Assembly (NCBI GenBank): GCA_023426625.1
Contig: JAFAAJ010000158.1
Location: forward strand, 1 to 8,780
DNA: 8,780 bases
Reading direction: 5' to 3'
From: Bacteroidota bacterium
Lineage (GTDB): Bacteria > Bacteroidota > Bacteroidia > Flavobacteriales > Weeksellaceae
Of the stretch, positions 5,671-8,780 are shown one piece after another. The notes under the pieces were generated by a model. It was not told the origin of the DNA. It saw nothing but the letters and a program-made list of their open reading frames with translations, and did no database searches. Both the position numbers and the translations under genes were made by a program. How positions within the stretch are numbered: the stretch's first letter is position 1; each line of letters opens with the position of its first letter.

Positions 5671-6267
5671 ATGAAAAAAATATTTTTTGTTTCATCGCTT
5701 ATTTTATTGCTTTTTTCGTGCAAAGAAAAACAATCTGAAAATTTACCAAAAGTTGATAATGCGGTTGATAATGCTGAATCATCTGCTTCCAGTTCTATAA
5801 CCCGGTTTTCGAAAGGGGGCAATATCGTTCATGATATCTATAATGAACTTATGAAAAAGGATAAGACTCTCCAAGATCTTAATCAAAGAATCATCTCAAC
5901 AAATCAAAAAACAGATGATGTAGTTTCTGAATATGATGCAGTTATTAATAAATCCGAAACATATTATAGTGACGCTACAGCATTGGCTTCGTCAATAACA
6001 GATTCTACAGCTAAAAAAACTTTGGAGAAGGTCATTAAAGCCAGCTCGGATCAATATGATTTAAAAATAAAACATATTAGAGACCTAGTTGATGAAATTC
6101 ATAAAAACAGAGTGAAATTGCATGACGAATATATAGCTTTTAAAATCCGAAAAACACTTCCTGAAATTGAAAAATACCAACAGGCTCATCCCGTAAAAAC
6201 AGATTCTTTAGACAATTTCATTAAAAAGCAGAATGCGTTGTTGAATGAGTTAAAGAACTTAAAATAA
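5671..6267 (+). CDS. Helical lipoprotein of unknown function
   Basis: This 198-residue protein has a clear lipoprotein signal peptide: Lys2-Lys3, a hydrophobic core, and lipobox LFSC with lipidated Cys17. A Ser/Asn/Ala-rich linker follows (about 20-48). Residues 50-198 are rich in Lys, Glu, Asp, Leu and Ile, with few Gly or Pro. They probably form long helices or a coiled coil (for example around DKTLQDLNQRIISTNQKTDD, 68-87, and the C-terminal Lys/Leu/Asn segment). It is expected to be anchored in the inner or outer membrane with the helical part in the periplasm. No family is recognised. The start codon begins the signal peptide. The 18-base gap to the upstream membrane protein gene, with no promoter box in it, suggests cotranscription and perhaps a shared job. 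The gene ends at a strong terminator. Confidence 0.82.
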   Translation: MKKIFFVSSLILLLFSCKEKQSENLPKVDNAVDNAESSASSSITRFSKGGNIVHDIYNELMKKDKTLQDLNQRIISTNQKTDDVVSEYDAVINKSETYYSDATALASSITDSTAKKTLEKVIKASSDQYDLKIKHIRDLVDEIHKNRVKLHDEYIAFKIRKTLPEIEKYQQAHPVKTDSLDNFIKKQNALLNELKNLK

Positions 6268-6295
6268 AAAAGGAACTCCAATTGAGTTCCTTTTT
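6267..6295. terminator. Bidirectional intrinsic terminator
   Basis: AAAAAGGAACTC (6267-6278) pairs perfectly with GAGTTCCTTTTT (6284-6295) around a five-base loop. It begins on the last base of the lipoprotein stop codon and ends two bases before the stop of the convergent multicopper oxidase gene, serving both. Confidence 0.93.
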
Positions 6296-6297
6296 AT

Positions 6298-8780
6298 TTA
6301 ATAGGTCAAAGTGATTCCGGCTCCCCATCCCATTTCATTATCATAATTTCCGGAAACCGAAAGCCATTTTTGCAGAATATACCGTAATCCTGTTGTAAAT
6401 TCTCCGTCAGAATTCAGGCTGAAATTACCTCGTATTCTTCTGGAAATCGGGATATCTTCTCTACTGAGTTCCAACAAAACTTTTCCATGATGATCTACAC
6501 TTGCATCTGCAATGATCAACATTGGCAATACATACTGAATCCCGACTGTAAAAGCATTTTTACTTTTCGGTGTCCTGTTCTGTCCGAACCAGGTTTTCTT
6601 TTCTCCTTCCGTATGCATATCCATCATTTCAGATACCTCCTTATTCTTTATTCTGAAGCCCACATAAGGTAAAGCCCACTGAAATTTCCCAAGAAATCTA
6701 CCCGCCTTAAAGGTGCCTTCGAAATGATCAAAATCCCAATTGGAGTGAAACTCATTCAGGTTGACCCATCTCGGTCCGAACATCGTCATGGTCTCTGCAT
6801 GGAATTTATTGCTTGCCACATCCAGCATCGCCATTGAGCTTATCATTCTGTTATCCTGCAGGAAGTTTTTCCACGCCAGTTTTTTATCCGGAAGCTGTTG
6901 ATTAGGTTTTGAATCTTCATAGCTGAATACTCTTCCCATTCCTGCCATCATGTGATATAAAATATGACAGTGGAAAAACGAGTCTCCTTCCTGATTGGCT
7001 GCAAATTCAATCGTGTTGGTTTCCATCGGCATAATATCCACCACGTTTTTCAATGGAGAATACTCTCCTTTTGAATTTATCAATCTGAAATCATGACCGT
7101 GAAGATGCATAGGATGGCGCATCATGGAATTATTATGCATCGTGATTCTTAGGATTTCTCCTTTTTTAACCAAAATTTTATCAGTTTCTGCCACGGTTTT
7201 ATTGTCCAAAGTCCAGAGGTAATGATTCATGTTTCCTTCCAGAGTAAATTTCAGTTCACGGACGTTTTCACCGGGAAGAATCGTTTTTTCAGGAGATTTC
7301 AACATATTGTATGATAACCTTTTGATGGGGTTTTTATCTTCCATTTTATGTTCGGAATGACCTTCTTCCTCCTCCTTTGTAGTGATTCCCATCATCTCAT
7401 TCATGTGTTTCATCGTCATTTTACGTTGGCTTTCCGGAAGTTCGGGATACATTACTTCATTCATGTCCATCATCTGGTTGCCCATCGTCATATTCATTGG
7501 TTTCATATTTCCGCTCATTTCCATCATTCCGTTCATCATTTTCATTCCTTCAAACAGCATTAATCGGGGAAGATCCGGTGCTTCTACCTTTTCACCTGAA
7601 CCCAGCCAAAGAGAAGCGTGTCCTATTCTGTCTTCTGAGGTTGCTCTGAATTCAAAGCTTTTATTTTCAGGGATGGTTACTTCAATGTCATATGTTTCAG
7701 AAACTCCTATTATAAGCCTGTCAACTTCTACAGGAACCACATCATTTCCGTCATTGGTGATCACTTTTATTTTTCCTCCTCCATAGTTGAGCCAGAAATA
7801 GGTAGATGAACCTCCGTTGGCAACCCTCAATCTTATTTTATCACCTGCTTTAAATCCTGAATAATCTGAGCTTGGCCATCCGTTGATAAGAAATTTGTCG
7901 TAGTACACATCACTCACATCCATGGCTTCCATCCTCTTCCATTCATTCAGTGCTTTAGTTCCGAAATTACCGGATTTTAGAGCTTCCCAATAACTTTGCA
8001 CTGCATTTTTCTTTATAGCATACCAATCTGTGTTTGCCATGTGTAATCTTCTGGCGATCTGATGGGGATGCTCATCACTCCACTCTCCTAAAAGAACCGG
8101 AATTTCTGCAGTATACTCTGTTTTAGCTTCACCACCTCTTTTTCGGAAGACCATAATTCCATTCATTCCGATCTGCTCCTGTAGTGCTTCATGAGAATGA
8201 TACCAATAGGTTCCGTTTTGTGATACTTTGAATTTATACAGATGAGTTTCTCCGGGTTTCACCGGTTTTGTGGTCAAATACGGAACTCCGTCATGTTCAT
8301 TGGGAAGAACCACTCCATGCCAGTGGAATCCTGTATTTTCCTTGAGCATATTATGAAGATAAATTTCCGCAGTATCTCCTTCTGTGAAGTATAAAGTCGG
8401 TGCCTGTAATTTTCCGTTCACAGCAATTGCTCTTCGGTTTTTACCTGTAAAATTTACAATCGTGTCTTTTACATACAGATCATAACGAACAGTTTTTCCG
8501 CCAAAGCTTACTTTCCCGTTCTCAGAATTTCTTTTTAATTTCTGATTTTCGGTTTTCTGTTCCGGCTGTGACTGAGTTTCCACTTCAACCAGATCCATTC
8601 CGCATTTCGGACATTTTCCGGGTTTTGCGGAAATTACTTCCGGATGCATCGGACAGGTGTAGGTTGATTGAAGTTGAGGCTGAGATTTCGCTGATTCTGC
8701 TTTTGTAGCTTCCTGTACTTTTGGTTTCGTTACTTTAGCTTTTTCAACATGTATCTTAGATTTAGACTTCTCTATCTTTT
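6298..8780 (-). CDS. Multicopper oxidase with heavy-metal-binding motif and C-terminal barrel-like domain (5' end outside window)
   Basis: Residues are numbered from the Met codon at 8649. The frame stays open for 43 more codons to the edge with no stop or Met, so the N-terminus and any signal peptide are missing. Order: a Lys/Ala/Glu-rich linker; a heavy-metal-binding motif (YTCPMHPE, then PGKCPKCGM) from -4 to 21; and three cupredoxin domains (about 50-580) of a CopA-like oxidase, expected to oxidise Cu(I) in the periplasm. All four copper-ligand motifs are intact: HWHG (109-112), YHSH (150-153), HPMHLHGH (512-519) and HCHILYHMMAGM (560-571), with Cys561 and axial Met571 at the type 1 site. 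A Met-rich insert spans 364-420. Residues 585-783 are a non-oxidase tail ending in amphipathic strands and a terminal Tyr, resembling an outer-membrane barrel such as CopB. A role in copper tolerance is inferred from family. No copper gene is visible beside it. Confidence 0.92.
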   Translation of the reverse strand, partial: KIEKSKSKIHVEKAKVTKPKVQEATKAESAKSQPQLQSTYTCPMHPEVISAKPGKCPKCGMDLVEVETQSQPEQKTENQKLKRNSENGKVSFGGKTVRYDLYVKDTIVNFTGKNRRAIAVNGKLQAPTLYFTEGDTAEIYLHNMLKENTGFHWHGVVLPNEHDGVPYLTTKPVKPGETHLYKFKVSQNGTYWYHSHEALQEQIGMNGIMVFRKRGGEAKTEYTAEIPVLLGEWSDEHPHQIARRLHMANTDWYAIKKNAVQSYWEALKSGNFGTKALNEWKRMEAMDVSDVYYDKFLINGWPSSDYSGFKAGDKIRLRVANGGSSTYFWLNYGGGKIKVITNDGNDVVPVEVDRLIIGVSETYDIEVTIPENKSFEFRATSEDRIGHASLWLGSGEKVEAPDLPRLMLFEGMKMMNGMMEMSGNMKPMNMTMGNQMMDMNEVMYPELPESQRKMTMKHMNEMMGITTKEEEEGHSEHKMEDKNPIKRLSYNMLKSPEKTILPGENVRELKFTLEGNMNHYLWTLDNKTVAETDKILVKKGEILRITMHNNSMMRHPMHLHGHDFRLINSKGEYSPLKNVVDIMPMETNTIEFAANQEGDSFFHCHILYHMMAGMGRVFSYEDSKPNQQLPDKKLAWKNFLQDNRMISSMAMLDVASNKFHAETMTMFGPRWVNLNEFHSNWDFDHFEGTFKAGRFLGKFQWALPYVGFRIKNKEVSEMMDMHTEGEKKTWFGQNRTPKSKNAFTVGIQYVLPMLIIADASVDHHGKVLLELSREDIPISRRIRGNFSLNSDGEFTTGLRYILQKWLSVSGNYDNEMGWGAGITLTY

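Noticed and set aside
7348..7563. Open plus-strand frame encoding a His/Phe-rich peptide of 71 residues
   Set aside because: It is antisense to the Met-rich insert of the oxidase; Met codons (ATG) read as His (CAT) on the other strand, which explains its odd composition. A second frame at 7382-7786 is open for the same reason.
1..8780. A coherent metal-homeostasis island linking the regulator, the nuclease and the oxidase
   Set aside because: The genes have separate promoters and terminators, opposite directions, and rpoD and unrelated genes between them; metal dependence alone does not link them.
1..8780. CRISPR arrays, tRNA or rRNA genes, transposase or integrase genes
   Set aside because: I saw no regularly spaced repeats, no tRNA-like cloverleaf and no recombinase motifs on either strand.

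Overview
The window looks like chromosomal DNA of a flavobacterium, most likely Chryseobacterium or a close relative. The evidence is: AT-rich sequence; TAnnTTTG promoter boxes typical of Bacteroidetes; almost no Shine-Dalgarno sequences; a compact 288-residue primary sigma factor without region 1.1; and short K-rich lipoprotein signal peptides. The assignment to genus is an impression, not a computed result.

Layout, left to right. (1) The 3' part of a DUF4256 protein gene (1-431) is cut by the window edge. (2) A 241-base gap holds a long-range inverted repeat and a probable promoter. (3) A small lipoprotein gene of unknown function (673-1173) converges on a low-specificity threonine aldolase gene (1226-2257, minus); the two share one strong bidirectional terminator. 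(4) Divergent from the aldolase is a DtxR/MntR-type metalloregulator gene (2342-2995). It starts at TTG, and an inverted repeat overlaps its promoter. (5) A secreted S1/P1-type zinc nuclease gene follows (3149-3940), with all nine expected zinc ligands and its own promoter. (6) A 326-base gap carries a terminator, a palindromic intergenic repeat of about 107 bases, a decayed partial copy of that repeat, and the rpoD leader. (7) rpoD (4267-5133) ends in a strong terminator. (8) Two unknown genes, a membrane-anchored protein (5197-5652) and a helical lipoprotein (5671-6267), look like one transcription unit. Its promoter box lies in the U-tract of the rpoD terminator. (9) A convergent multicopper oxidase gene (6298-8780, minus) runs off the right edge. 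It joins a heavy-metal-binding motif, three cupredoxin domains, a Met-rich insert and a C-terminal outer-membrane-barrel-like domain.

Most genes are single units separated by their own promoters and terminators; only the 5197-6267 pair looks like an operon. Metal handling recurs (metalloregulator, zinc nuclease, copper oxidase), but the genes are not arranged as one system. I see no mobile element with a transposase, no CRISPR array, and no tRNA or rRNA. The most unusual item is the oxidase fused to a barrel-like tail. Next are the intergenic repeats and the near-leaderless unknown gene pair.
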